A stretch of DNA of 64,000 nt, taken from contig NZ_CACXNW010000024.1 in NCBI RefSeq assembly GCF_902769175.1, forward strand, positions 1-64,000. Reading direction: 5' to 3'. Position 1 is the first letter of the stretch; every line of letters starts with the position of its first letter. Of the stretch, positions 44,921 through 54,791 are shown in pieces. Made by a program: the position numbers and the translations under genes. This stretch comes from an uncultured Methanobrevibacter sp. GTDB taxonomy: Archaea > Methanobacteriota > Methanobacteria > Methanobacteriales > Methanobacteriaceae. The notes below the pieces were generated by a model. The model was not told where the DNA came from and made no database searches. It worked only from the letters and a program-made list of their open reading frames with translations.

Positions 44921-47900
44921 CTATTTGATTCTAACCTTACCAACTCTGGAGACTGCAAGATATTTGGAATCTCCTGCAAATCTTACTGTGTATTTGTAAA
45001 GTTTTTTCTTGGATAATTTGACTTTTACAGTTGCTACACCTTTGCTGTTGGTTTTTGCAACATATTTTTTACCATTTACAGTAAATACAATCTTTTTGGA
45101 CTTGACAACTTTTCCAGCAGAATCCTTTAAGGTTGCAGTTAACTTTTTGACTTTAACTGCTCTCTTATAGGTTCTGTTAGGTACAGCCAATTTGGTTTTG
45201 GTCTTGATGACCTTAACTGTAATGGTTCTGGAGCTAGCAGCATAAGTTGCATCTCCTGCAAACTTGAGACTTACCTTAAATGTTTTAACTGCATTTAATG
45301 TCAACTTGATTTTAGCTTGACCTTTTGCATTGGTATTGGCACTGAAGGTTTTGCCGTTTACAGTTGCAGTAATCTTTTTGCTTGCAAGCAATTTTTTAGC
45401 TCCGTCCCTAATAGTTACATAAATGTATTTTGCAGTGTTTGTAACTGTGAAAGACTTGTTTGGAGAAGTCAAGCTTGTAGACTGCTTGGTTAAAGTAAGC
45501 TTGCCTGTGCCTGCTTTTGCTTGATATTCCTTATCTCCAGCAAAGCTTGCTGAAATGGTGTAAGAACCACCAGATGTCAAAGCAATTTTAACGCTTGCCA
45601 CTCCATTGGCATTGGTTAGAGCAGTGTAAGTTTTGCCATTTACAGTGAAAGTAATGGTTTTATTGCTTAATGCTACGCCATTTTCATCCTTAAGAGTTGC
45701 AGTTAAGGTTTTTGTTGCATCAGTTGTCTTATATGAAACATTGCTTACAGTCACTACTGTGCCTATCTTGCGGACAGTTACAGTTCCAGTAGCTGAAGAA
45801 GGAATGTATTTGTCATCTCCAGCAAATTTCATTTGGATATCATAGGTTCCAGCTTCCTTAATGTTAAGCTCTAAGATAGCTGAACCATCACCATCTGTAG
45901 TCAAGTTATATTCTGTATTGTTGAAGATTAGACAGATAGGTTTCTCTGCTAATGTTTTTCCTTCTTTGTCCTTTAAGACTACTTTAAAGAATATTGCGTT
46001 TTCATAAGCTTCGAAAATTGTGACTTCAACATTTTCAAATGAGAACTCGGTTTTCAAGTTCTTGTTAAATACATTATTTTCAATTGTATTATCTGCACTT
46101 GCATTGTAATTGACAACATCAGGGATTTCCTTACCTGATACGATTGTGAAATTATTGTATTCAATATCAGAGCCAAATACCTTGTTTCCAAGTAAAATGC
46201 ATGCAGTAAGGTAAGATCCGTTAACAGTTACATTATTATAAGTGAATGTGTTGTTTGCAGATCCAATAGCTGTACTGTTTAAAGGTGCTCCAATAATACC
46301 AATTCCATAAACAACCGGGTCATTGGAAGAGACAATAATGGAATTGTTTGAAATGACATTATCAAATCCGCCATAGTGGATGAACACACCAGCGATTGTA
46401 TTGAATGATTCATTTAAGTCATAATCGCCAAGATTGGAGCTGACATTAACAGTGTTGTGTGTGAAAGTAATGTTAGATGAATGAACCATTAGGAAACCAT
46501 AAGTTCTGTAAAGGCCTGATACCATGTGGGAACCAGGAACAACACCATCTAAAATAGTGCTTGAGCCAGAGCCGTCAGCACAGATAGTAGTTCCATCAGC
46601 ACAAATGATGGTACCGTCAGCGCAAATGGTGGTTCCATCTGGACAGACGATGTCTCCATTTTCATTTGTTGTATATTCTCCAGGAGCATAAACGCTTCCA
46701 TCTGGACAGACAACAGAGCCATCAGGGCAAACCACAGTTCCATCTGCACAAATCACATTTCCATCAGGACAGATAGTAGTTCCATCTGCACAAATGATGT
46801 TTCCGTCAGCACAAATGGTAGATCCATCTGTACAGATTACATTTCCATCAGGGCATAAGGTAGTTCCGTCAGCACAGATAATGGATCCATCTGGACAGAC
46901 TTCACAATTTTCAGAGCTGATGGTTGAACCGTCAGGACAGACAACAGAGCCATCAGGGCAGAGGACATATCCTCCTGCATATATTTTGTCTCCATTAGGC
47001 ATGAGTATTGTACCATCAAGACAATAGGTAATTCCATCTACACATAAAGAGCCATCAGGACAAATGTTAGAATCATCATATGAACTAGTGGAACCGTCTG
47101 GGAAGATAATGCGTCCATCAAGACATACAATGATGCCACCAGCACATAATCTGTAATCTTCTGAACTGATAGTTGTAACTCCATCAGGACAAAGCAAAGA
47201 TCCGTCAGGACAGATTGTGTAACCGTCTGGACATACGAATGCACCATCTACACAAGTGTTGGCATAAACATTAAGGTATCCGTCTAAACAGCTTTTATTG
47301 TTTACAAGATAAGTTTCACCGGTTCCAATTGTCTTAAGGCTGTTTCCATCAAGGAAAACATTATGGGAATTAAAGGAAAGCACTGCTACTGTGAAGTAGT
47401 TTCCTCTTGCCTCTAATGAGTTGTTTAATATTGTACAATTGGAAGCATCTAAAATATAAATTGCAAATGCAGAGTAGGAATCATAAATGGAAATATCACA
47501 GTTTTGGACTGTTACATTGTTTACGCCATTTATTTGAATACCCCACATGCGGTCCATATTGTTTAGGTTTGGATTGCTGATTGTGATGTTTTCAAAAAGA
47601 ACATCATTTTCATTTATAAGGAATGTAGTATCGTTAAACACTGCATTTTGACCAGTGATGGTGACCTTGTTGTTGATGTTTAACTTTCCTTTGCTGGAGA
47701 ATGAACCTACAACTATTAAAGTGTCATTTTCCTTAATCAAATTAGTGAAAGCTCCAGTAAGGTCAAAGTATTTGTTGAAATTAGCTTCATTGATATAATG
47801 GGTTGTGTTCTCATCTTCTGGACTTGGACCTTCTCCACCACCGATAACTATATTGTTGATTTCGGTGATATTGACACATTCTGCATCCAATTCTATTGCT

Positions 47901-49375
47901 TGGCTTGCATTTGTATAGAATATGTTGTTTTGAATGAGAATGTCATGAGGAGCCTTGGTTCTTGATTGGTTTTGCAATCTCACTGCAGCAACATCACTTG
48001 AATTTATGACATTTGAGTCAATAACAATATTGGAGTAATCACCTTGGGTGTATATACCGTATTGGGTAACATCCAAAATGTTATTGATTACTGTAACATT
48101 ATTTGCATTGATTTCCATACCTTTACCATCATTTTGAATGGTGTTATCGGTTACTACAGAATTTTTAGCAGCATAGATACTTGCATTAACATGGGAATTG
48201 GAAATTGAATTGCCTTGCACCAAGGAATTTGTGGTTACATATATTGCATAATCTCCACCTTCGTCATTGGTGTTTCCGCTGTACCAGGTTCCATGAATAT
48301 TGCTGATGTTATTTCCTATAACCTTATTTCCAGATTGGGTTGCACCAATACCTCTGTATACATTGTAGACAGTATTGTTGATTATTTCATTGTTTGCACC
48401 CATGACTTGAATACCATAACAGAATGATGAAGGCAATGGAACTTTACCATTTTCGTCAAGAGCCCATTCAATACCCCTTAAACTGTGAACAGTATTGTTG
48501 AAAATGTAATTGTTACCATTAACACCACCAGATTGACCCATATCTCCTCCATTCAAATAGCCTGTTAAGTAGATAGCATTTGAGTCATTTACAGTTACAT
48601 TGTTGTTTGAAATGTTGTTGTAAAATGATCCGCTTAAGACAATACCTGAAGGATGGCCCCATCCCACTACATAACATGTGGTCTTGATTGTATTGTTGAT
48701 AATGTTTGAGTTATTCACTGTGTTGAATAAAATCGGATATGATTTACTTGCATTAGCGAATAGATTACAGTTTTCCACTGTAATTTTACTTACATTGAAA
48801 ACATCAATGATAGGAGTTTCCAATTTATCCATAGTCATGTTCAAATTGGAAATTTTGGTTCCTTGAGCTCCTTGAATGATTTTTAAATTACAATTGATGA
48901 ATTTAGCAGTTCCATCGGTGGATTTGAAAGTCAATGGAATGTTAATTACAAAGCTTAATCCACTGAATGTTCCAGAACAATCCAAAATATCTCCAGATGC
49001 TAATTTGCCAGATTTTATATTACCATTTGAATCAAAATAAGTGCTGTAGTCACTATTTTTGAACTTATATGTAGATGCAAGGTTTGATGTCTTTAATGTA
49101 TTTTTCACACCTACAGATTTTTCTTCAACTTCATCGCTAACAGCATCATCTATGTTTGAAATAGCATCTTCATCAGAAGCCTGAAGACTGTTAGGATTCA
49201 CATCATTAACCATATTAGAATCATCGATTGCATTAACAGATTGCCCCTCATCTGTTAAGTCAATATTGGCTAAGGCATCATCCAAATCATCAGCATCAGC
49301 TGCACTGATGGATCCAATAGCCAATATCAATAAAAGCAATAATCCCAATAATGGCAAAATCTTATTAGAATTCAT
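44921..49375 (-). CDS. Adhesin-like protein: beta-helix with inserted CxDG heptad domain and Ig-like tail
   Basis: A 1,484-residue secreted protein. A signal peptide covers residues 1-25 (ILPLLGLLLLLILAIGSISA). An acidic linker leads to a right-handed beta-helix of NosD type (about 100-690). Residues about 695-937 are a cysteine-rich tandem domain of heptads such as ICADGTT and VCPDGSV. The helix resumes (about 940-1090), and four Ig-like repeats with Lys-rich strands (FTVNGKTYTALTNANGVASV) end the protein. No membrane anchor. GAGGTG precedes the ATG ending at 49375. It is followed by a terminator and the second TolQ/DUF2149 pair. Adhesion is the family role; the job of the CxDG part is unknown. 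Confidence 0.9.
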   Translation of the reverse strand: MNSNKILPLLGLLLLLILAIGSISAADADDLDDALANIDLTDEGQSVNAIDDSNMVNDVNPNSLQASDEDAISNIDDAVSDEVEEKSVGVKNTLKTSNLASTYKFKNSDYSTYFDSNGNIKSGKLASGDILDCSGTFSGLSFVINIPLTFKSTDGTAKFINCNLKIIQGAQGTKISNLNMTMDKLETPIIDVFNVSKITVENCNLFANASKSYPILFNTVNNSNIINNTIKTTCYVVGWGHPSGIVLSGSFYNNISNNNVTVNDSNAIYLTGYLNGGDMGQSGGVNGNNYIFNNTVHSLRGIEWALDENGKVPLPSSFCYGIQVMGANNEIINNTVYNVYRGIGATQSGNKVIGNNISNIHGTWYSGNTNDEGGDYAIYVTTNSLVQGNSISNSHVNASIYAAKNSVVTDNTIQNDGKGMEINANNVTVINNILDVTQYGIYTQGDYSNIVIDSNVINSSDVAAVRLQNQSRTKAPHDILIQNNIFYTNASQAIELDAECVNITEINNIVIGGGEGPSPEDENTTHYINEANFNKYFDLTGAFTNLIKENDTLIVVGSFSSKGKLNINNKVTITGQNAVFNDTTFLINENDVLFENITISNPNLNNMDRMWGIQINGVNNVTVQNCDISIYDSYSAFAIYILDASNCTILNNSLEARGNYFTVAVLSFNSHNVFLDGNSLKTIGTGETYLVNNKSCLDGYLNVYANTCVDGAFVCPDGYTICPDGSLLCPDGVTTISSEDYRLCAGGIIVCLDGRIIFPDGSTSSYDDSNICPDGSLCVDGITYCLDGTILMPNGDKIYAGGYVLCPDGSVVCPDGSTISSENCEVCPDGSIICADGTTLCPDGNVICTDGSTICADGNIICADGTTICPDGNVICADGTVVCPDGSVVCPDGSVYAPGEYTTNENGDIVCPDGTTICADGTIICADGTTICADGSGSSTILDGVVPGSHMVSGLYRTYGFLMVHSSNITFTHNTVNVSSNLGDYDLNESFNTIAGVFIHYGGFDNVISNNSIIVSSNDPVVYGIGIIGAPLNSTAIGSANNTFTYNNVTVNGSYLTACILLGNKVFGSDIEYNNFTIVSGKEIPDVVNYNASADNTIENNVFNKNLKTEFSFENVEVTIFEAYENAIFFKVVLKDKEGKTLAEKPICLIFNNTEYNLTTDGDGSAILELNIKEAGTYDIQMKFAGDDKYIPSSATGTVTVRKIGTVVTVSNVSYKTTDATKTLTATLKDENGVALSNKTITFTVNGKTYTALTNANGVASVKIALTSGGSYTISASFAGDKEYQAKAGTGKLTLTKQSTSLTSPNKSFTVTNTAKYIYVTIRDGAKKLLASKKITATVNGKTFSANTNAKGQAKIKLTLNAVKTFKVSLKFAGDATYAASSRTITVKVIKTKTKLAVPNRTYKRAVKVKKLTATLKDSAGKVVKSKKIVFTVNGKKYVAKTNSKGVATVKVKLSKKKLYKYTVRFAGDSKYLAVSRVGKVRIK
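46565..47291 (-). repeat. Coding tandem array of CxDG heptapeptides (21-base unit)
   Basis: By hand count about 25 CxDG tetrads and 27 cysteines fall in some 243 residues, most at a strict seven-residue spacing (pattern [IV]-C-[PA]-D-G-[ST]-x). A few units are decayed (IFPDGS, LMPNGD, IYAGG, VYAPGE). The array interrupts a beta-helix at a point where the related adhesin at 50072 has a single ICIDG. Confidence 0.9.
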
Positions 49376-49708
49376 ATGTTCACCTCATAAATCCTTTCAT
49401 TAGTACTAGATTAAAAGATTAATTTAAATTTTTCAAGTTCATATATTCTTTATAATTTAGATATTTACTAAAATAGAATTTATAAAAAATTCCATTATAC
49501 TTTATAAATTATAAAGTAATATTAATACATTTATATTTTTAGTTTTATAATAATATAAATTTAACTAATATATAAATAGAGTTTATAAAAATTGTAAAAT
49601 TTTTATTGAAATTAACAAAAAAATCAAGAAAAATTTTATAAAAAAATAAGGAAATAATCATAGAAAAGAAGGAGAAAAAAGGTAAAAATCTAAGAAAAAC
49701 AAGAAAAA

Positions 49709-49810
49709 ACCAAATAAGACCAAACAAAAATAACTAAAAAACTAAGAAAAAAACCAAATAAGACCCAAAAAAAATAACTAAAAAACTAAGAAAAAAACCA
49801 ATTAATACCA
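49709..49810. repeat. A-rich direct repeat, 44-base period, about three copies
   Basis: ACCAAATAAGACC plus AAAAATAACTAAAAAACTAAG recurs at 49709, 49753 and (in shorter form) 49797. It lies in the 696-base gap between two adhesin genes. Neighbouring 49640-49860 is A-rich with the same words. Confidence 0.6.
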
Positions 49811-49894
49811 AACTAAAAATTCTAAGAAAAACAAGAAAAAAAACTAAGAAAAATAGCATGAAAAAAAAACTTTAAAAATAGAATATGAGGGGAT

Positions 49895-49961
49895 AAAAAA
49901 AGTTGATCAAAGCTTTCTAAAGCTATAGAAAAATTTGATCAAACTTTTTTTAAAAAGTTTG
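49895..49961 (-). terminator. Two overlapping hairpins downstream of the 50072 adhesin
   Basis: AAAAAAAGTTGATCAAA (49895-49911) pairs with TTTGATCAAACTTTTTTT (49934-49951), with GCTTTCTAAAGC as an inner stem. The right arm also pairs with 49952-49961 (CAAACTTTTT/AAAAAGTTTG). On the minus strand either form ends in a U run. They lie about 110 bases after the adhesin stop. Confidence 0.6.
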
Positions 49962-50071
49962 TTGACTGGTATTTTCTAAAAAAATTAAAAATGAAAATAA
50001 AGAATGAATGAAAAATGAATAAATCATTTTTTCTCCTTTATCATCATCTTTATAATATAAAATATTCGAAT

Positions 50072-53000
50072 TTATTCTACTTTATCATCATCGTCTCTTG
50101 AGTTTAAGAAACTGAAACAGAAAATCAATATAAGCACTAATGCTGCTACAGGAACATAAGCACTGTTTGAAATTGATTTAGAAGCAACTTCCTCCAATTC
50201 ACTAGCAACAAGGTCTTCACCTATGCCACCAGATCCAGCATCTCCGGCACCATCATTTGCAGCAGACAAAGCATTTGCAAGCAAATTAGATACCATGTTA
50301 CCAAAGGAACTTGCTCCACTTGATGCATCATTACCTGAACGAGCAGAACTACCTTTATTAGGGTTGTCTCCGCCTTTGACATTTCCTCCGGAATTTTCAT
50401 TTGAATTTTCATTTGAATTTTCAAATGGGCCCTTGAATTTGGAACCAGTGTTTCCAAAGATATTATTTCTTCCAGTATTGTCATCCACTGCAGCGTTTCC
50501 ACCACCGTTTTTAGAATACAGTTTATTATGGGAAACGGTATTTCCATAAGAGTTTCTTATGGTAATAGCTGCATTACCATTGGTACGGATTCTGTTGTTG
50601 GAAATAATGTTTCCATTGGAACCTTTTTCAAGCAATATTCCTGTTGGAATCAATGAAACGGAATCCGGATGCTCAGGTCCTATGAAAGGATCATATTTCT
50701 GGCTGCTTAAAATGTAAATGTCATTGTCAGAAATATTGTTTCCAGAAGATGCATAAAGACCTATTTCACTGAAACTGCCGTTTACAAAATACTTGTTCTT
50801 ACTGATTTTGTTATTCCAAGTGGAATAACCTTCAGTAGCATAAATACCTGCTCTACCAGTAAGGTTAAAGGTATTCTCTTCAATGTCAGCTCCACCGGAA
50901 ATCTCTAAAGTCAAACCATAGGTATAGTTTAGAGAATTAAGGTCTAAAGTGTTGTTTCTAATCTTTGTATTCATAGAGTTATGTCTTAAGATAATACCTG
51001 TAGCAAAATAATCTGCCGTTACATTGATGTAATTGTTTTTGATAGTATTGTTCCATGCTTGGGTTACAGATTTACTTGTGTCATCCCCTGAAATACCCAT
51101 TCCATAAAGGAAAGGATCATGTCCTTTTACATAGATCTTATTGCCATCAATTAGGTTTCTATTAGATTCATAATAGATATAGAGACCTATAAGGATGTTT
51201 ACAGAAGGATTATAAGCCTTTTGATAAGTCTTGATATTAGAGGTAACATTTATAGTATTCTTAAGGAACTTATTGTCAGATGAGAAATCAAAGATTACAC
51301 CATAAGTCTTTGTAAGCTCCCCAATACTGCGTTGTCCATCTATACAGATGCTGTCAAAGTATTGGTATATTTCATCAGTACCTACAACATTGATTGTATT
51401 GTTCCTAAAGGTTGATTTATAGACTTCGTAGTTAAGCAATCCGAATACTAAGTTCTTACCTTCACAAGTTATCTTATTATTTGTTACAGTATCATTAAAT
51501 GAATCGCATAAGTAAATACCGTAAGAGGCATTCTTATCCCAAATCTTGATGTTATTTCCAGTTATGATTGCATTATCTGCTTCAAATACATAAATACCCC
51601 AAAGGTTGCAATTGTCATCACTTCTGCCGTTATTGTCAATTGTGAAATTTTCCACTTTACAGTTAGGAGCATTGATAACTACAGTTGTATTGTATAATAT
51701 TGCCTTATCAGCAATAATGCTTACTGTTTTGTCTAATACCAATTTTCCTTTAGGAGTGAAGTTTCCTGTGAAAATCAATACATCTCCATCATGTACAATG
51801 TCTTTTAATCCATTTGAATCGAAATAGGTATCATAATTGCTTTCAGTGACTTCATAAATGTTTCCATCACCATAGGAAGGGTCATAAGATGAAGACATTG
51901 GGAATATAATACTTTTTCCAAAGATTTCATTGTTTTCACATAAATAAAGCACAGGAGACAATTGTGCAATGTTTATTGCATAATTGTTTGAAGTGTAAAT
52001 AGTGTTGCCGTATATGGAAAAATTATATGGCCTTTTAGATCTTGATTGATAAACAGAATAAATACCTAAACCTAATCCAGTACCTTGGGAGGCACCAATA
52101 TTGGTTAGGGAATTGATTATGTTCTCATAAATCTCAACATCTACAGGGTCACCATATATGGAGATTCCAGCACCCTCAAGATAATCTATTGTATTGTTAT
52201 GGACTTTAGAACTGTTTCCCTTTTCAGGATTTCCAATCCTAATTCCATCACCGGATGCATTGATTTGTATATAATTGCCATATACGTCACAATTTGAAGC
52301 TACAAGTATACCTGCTTGATTAATATCTGCATTGTAAATAGAGTTATTGGCTATTAAACAACCTTCTGAACTTTTAATAGCAAAATCTCCACCATAACCT
52401 AAACTTTCATCATAACCAGTAATGTTATAGATTTCATTTCCAACGATAATGTTGTTTCCACGTCCTCCAGCATCTATACCTCTATAAAGCCCTATGATAG
52501 TGTTATCAAGAACCTTATTTCCAGAACCTGTCAAATATACACCTCCAGCCCAGAAGGAAGGAAGTTCAGAGGTTGCTCGAATAGTATTGTTTGCTAAAGT
52601 GTTGTTGTCAGAGACACCATCTCCATAACAAAGGTAGATTCCGTAGGAATTTTCAACTGTAATGTCATTATTGACAATTGAATTCCTATGTGCATCCCTT
52701 AAGCTAATACCGGAATGTTGCCAACTGTTATTATCTGTGGAATTCTCATCAGAAACATTATTGTTTTGGCTAATTGATGATGGATCAATTGGAATAACGG
52801 TTTTAATCCTATTATTGTTGACAATTGAATCTGTCGTAAATTGGTCTAATGAGATTGGATAGCCATTGTGTCCAGTGGTAAAAATATCGTTGTTCAATAT
52901 TTTCACATGGTCTGAGCCGATAATCCATACAGCAGAAATATCTACAAGGTTTGATTCAATATTCAAGTTTGAAATAACTGCATCATATTTGAAGTCCTTG

Positions 53001-53485
53001 TTTGAAACATTCACAAAGTAGATAGGTGAATTTTTCAAAAATGCCTCATTTTCTGTACTTGTAATTGTAATCGGAATATTAATTATAAAATTATTTCTAG
53101 AAAAATTACCAGACAAATTAAGGGTATCATTAGCCTTTACTAATGATTTATTTAAATTTCCTTTTGAATCAAAATATTTAGAATAATTCTCAGGAGTTAC
53201 AGTGTGAACTTTATTGTTCCCGGAATCGGATTTAGGTTCTTCTACAATATCTGTCTCTTCAATGACGTCATCTTCTGAAATCTCTGCAGATTGAGCTTCA
53301 GGACTTGCATCCTCAGAAGAGATAACTTCAGTTACACTTTCTTGAGAATTGGAAACAGTTGGTTCATAACTATCTGTTAAGTTAGATAAGGAATTATCAT
53401 CTGCTGCAGAAACTGCATTTAATCCAACTAAAAGAAAGATCAAGACAAATAAAATGCCAAATCCTTTTATTCTTTTATTTATCAT
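50072..53485 (-). CDS. Membrane-anchored adhesin-like protein with NosD-type beta-helix
   Basis: A surface protein of about 1,137 residues. The N-terminal signal peptide (FGILFVLIFLLVGLNAVSAA) is followed by an acidic linker and then two long right-handed beta-helix blocks rich in N-N-x-I turns and in IYLCYG/GIYVF strands. The C-terminus has a Ser/Asn/Gly linker and one membrane span (VPVAALVLILIFCFSFL) with the tail NSRDDDDKVE, so this protein stays in the membrane, unlike the other adhesins here. The ATG ending at 53485 follows GGAGGTGG and is preferred over an in-frame TTG. It is related along its length to the adhesin at 44921 but has one ICIDG where that one has the heptad array. Confidence 0.9.
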   Translation of the reverse strand: MINKRIKGFGILFVLIFLLVGLNAVSAADDNSLSNLTDSYEPTVSNSQESVTEVISSEDASPEAQSAEISEDDVIEETDIVEEPKSDSGNNKVHTVTPENYSKYFDSKGNLNKSLVKANDTLNLSGNFSRNNFIINIPITITSTENEAFLKNSPIYFVNVSNKDFKYDAVISNLNIESNLVDISAVWIIGSDHVKILNNDIFTTGHNGYPISLDQFTTDSIVNNNRIKTVIPIDPSSISQNNNVSDENSTDNNSWQHSGISLRDAHRNSIVNNDITVENSYGIYLCYGDGVSDNNTLANNTIRATSELPSFWAGGVYLTGSGNKVLDNTIIGLYRGIDAGGRGNNIIVGNEIYNITGYDESLGYGGDFAIKSSEGCLIANNSIYNADINQAGILVASNCDVYGNYIQINASGDGIRIGNPEKGNSSKVHNNTIDYLEGAGISIYGDPVDVEIYENIINSLTNIGASQGTGLGLGIYSVYQSRSKRPYNFSIYGNTIYTSNNYAINIAQLSPVLYLCENNEIFGKSIIFPMSSSYDPSYGDGNIYEVTESNYDTYFDSNGLKDIVHDGDVLIFTGNFTPKGKLVLDKTVSIIADKAILYNTTVVINAPNCKVENFTIDNNGRSDDNCNLWGIYVFEADNAIITGNNIKIWDKNASYGIYLCDSFNDTVTNNKITCEGKNLVFGLLNYEVYKSTFRNNTINVVGTDEIYQYFDSICIDGQRSIGELTKTYGVIFDFSSDNKFLKNTINVTSNIKTYQKAYNPSVNILIGLYIYYESNRNLIDGNKIYVKGHDPFLYGMGISGDDTSKSVTQAWNNTIKNNYINVTADYFATGIILRHNSMNTKIRNNTLDLNSLNYTYGLTLEISGGADIEENTFNLTGRAGIYATEGYSTWNNKISKNKYFVNGSFSEIGLYASSGNNISDNDIYILSSQKYDPFIGPEHPDSVSLIPTGILLEKGSNGNIISNNRIRTNGNAAITIRNSYGNTVSHNKLYSKNGGGNAAVDDNTGRNNIFGNTGSKFKGPFENSNENSNENSGGNVKGGDNPNKGSSARSGNDASSGASSFGNMVSNLLANALSAANDGAGDAGSGGIGEDLVASELEEVASKSISNSAYVPVAALVLILIFCFSFLNSRDDDDKVE

Positions 53486-53599
53486 CACCACCTCCAGCAA
53501 TTTTTTTATTTCAACATTGCCTCACATAAGATAATTAAACTTTTTCAAATTTAATTAAATGTAAGTCAAAATTATTTTATTTCTTAAAGTATCTTTAAT

Positions 53600-53665
53600 A
53601 AAAATAAAATAAAATTGATACATTATTAATATATAATTCTTTATATTAATAAAGGTTGGTATTAC
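53600..53665 (-). promoter_or_regulatory. Probable promoter of the 50072 adhesin
   Basis: TATA-like stretches (TTAATATATAATTC near 53625, CTTTATATTAATAAAG near 53640) and a GGTATTACTTATAAATATG block near 53656 precede the gene by about 130-160 bases. The TATTACTT word is the reverse of the AAGTAATA motif seen before the other surface genes. Confidence 0.4.
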
Positions 53666-53769
53666 TTATAAATATGTAAGTAAAAATTAGTCAAAAATGA
53701 TGATTTTTTTATAAGATTTAAAATATCAAAATGTCAAATCTGTTGAAGTATATTAAAATAAGATGAGAA

Positions 53770-54030
53770 AATCTAAAAAAAAACTATAAAAAAAATATGA
53801 AAAAAAATCTTTAATAGCTAAAAAATAACTAAAAAAAACTATAAGAAAAAATATAAAAAAATCTTAAATAACTAAAAAAATACTAAAAAAAAACTATAAG
53901 AAAAAATATGAAAAAATTCTTAAATAGCTAAAAAATAACTAAAAAAAAACTATAAGAAAAAATATAAAAAAATCTTAAATAACTAAAAAAATACTAAAAA
54001 AAACTATAAGAAAAAATATGAAAAAATATC
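53770..54030. repeat. Tandem repeat, about 55-base unit, five copies
   Basis: CTATAAGAAAAAATAT (or a variant) starts near 53784, 53839, 53894, 53950 and 54004. Units alternate between two forms (AATATG...TAGCTAAAAAATAAC and AATATA...TAACTAAAAAAATAC), so a 110-base dimer was itself duplicated. It fills most of the gap between an adhesin and the 54116 gene. Confidence 0.8.
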
Positions 54031-54115
54031 ATTAAAATCTATAAAAAAAACAATATATAAAACTAGTAAAATTATAAAAATAAAAAAAAAGATAAAAGAA
54101 TAAAAGAATAAGAAA

Positions 54116-54646
54116 TTATTCTTTTGCTTCCTCTGCAACTTCAGTTTCTTCTATAACTTCTGCTTCCTCTAACTCTTTTTCTGCTTCTTCAAGAGCCTTA
54201 AGACGTTTATCAAGATCTTCGATTTTAGCATCAGTTGTGTTTGTGTACTCACTGAATCTTTTCTCTAAAGAGTCAATGCTGTCAGCTGCAGCAGTGTATC
54301 TTTCTTCTAAACTGGATAAATCATCAGTAGTGACTAATGACCAGCTTTCAATCAATTCCTCACTTCTTTCATCTAAAAAGGCATCTAATCTTCTTGAGAA
54401 TGCATCAGTAGTGTTTGCATAAGATTTGTCTATGTCCTTAAAGGTATACTTGATCTTATCACCCATAGATTTCTTTTCTTGAATTTCATCATCTACAAGA
54501 GAACTTGCATTATTCTCCTTAGGTGAAAACTTAAGAACCTCTTTAACGTTTATGTTGCCATCATTAGCTGTTTGTATGTAATAATAAATTAAGAATACTA
54601 TTGCAGCAATTAAGATAATGATAGCTATCAATTCAATATAATCCAT
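54116..54646 (-). CDS. Single-span membrane protein with coiled coil
   Basis: A 176-residue protein I do not recognise. Residues 4-26 form one membrane span (IELIAIIILIAAIVFLIYYY). The rest is soluble, with a helical region (SYANTTDAFSRRLDAFLDERS) and a clear coiled coil from about residue 110 to 165 (SLEKRFSEYTNTTDAKIEDL, then LDKRLKALEEAEKELEEAEV), ending in an acidic tail. The second half resembles tethered scaffold proteins. It lies 145 bases after a similar small membrane/coiled-coil gene on the same strand, and the two may work together. No catalytic motif is seen. Confidence 0.75.
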   Translation of the reverse strand: MDYIELIAIIILIAAIVFLIYYYIQTANDGNINVKEVLKFSPKENNASSLVDDEIQEKKSMGDKIKYTFKDIDKSYANTTDAFSRRLDAFLDERSEELIESWSLVTTDDLSSLEERYTAAADSIDSLEKRFSEYTNTTDAKIEDLDKRLKALEEAEKELEEAEVIEETEVAEEAKE

Positions 54647-54791
54647 AATAAAACCTCTGTTTATAAATAAATAATCTGATTATATCTGTAAAAATAAAAT
54701 AATCTACAATATCAAATAAGCGATTAACAGTAAAAGTTTAAGTAATCTAAATCAATTCGATTAATTAAAACTTAAAAATTGAAAAAATCAT

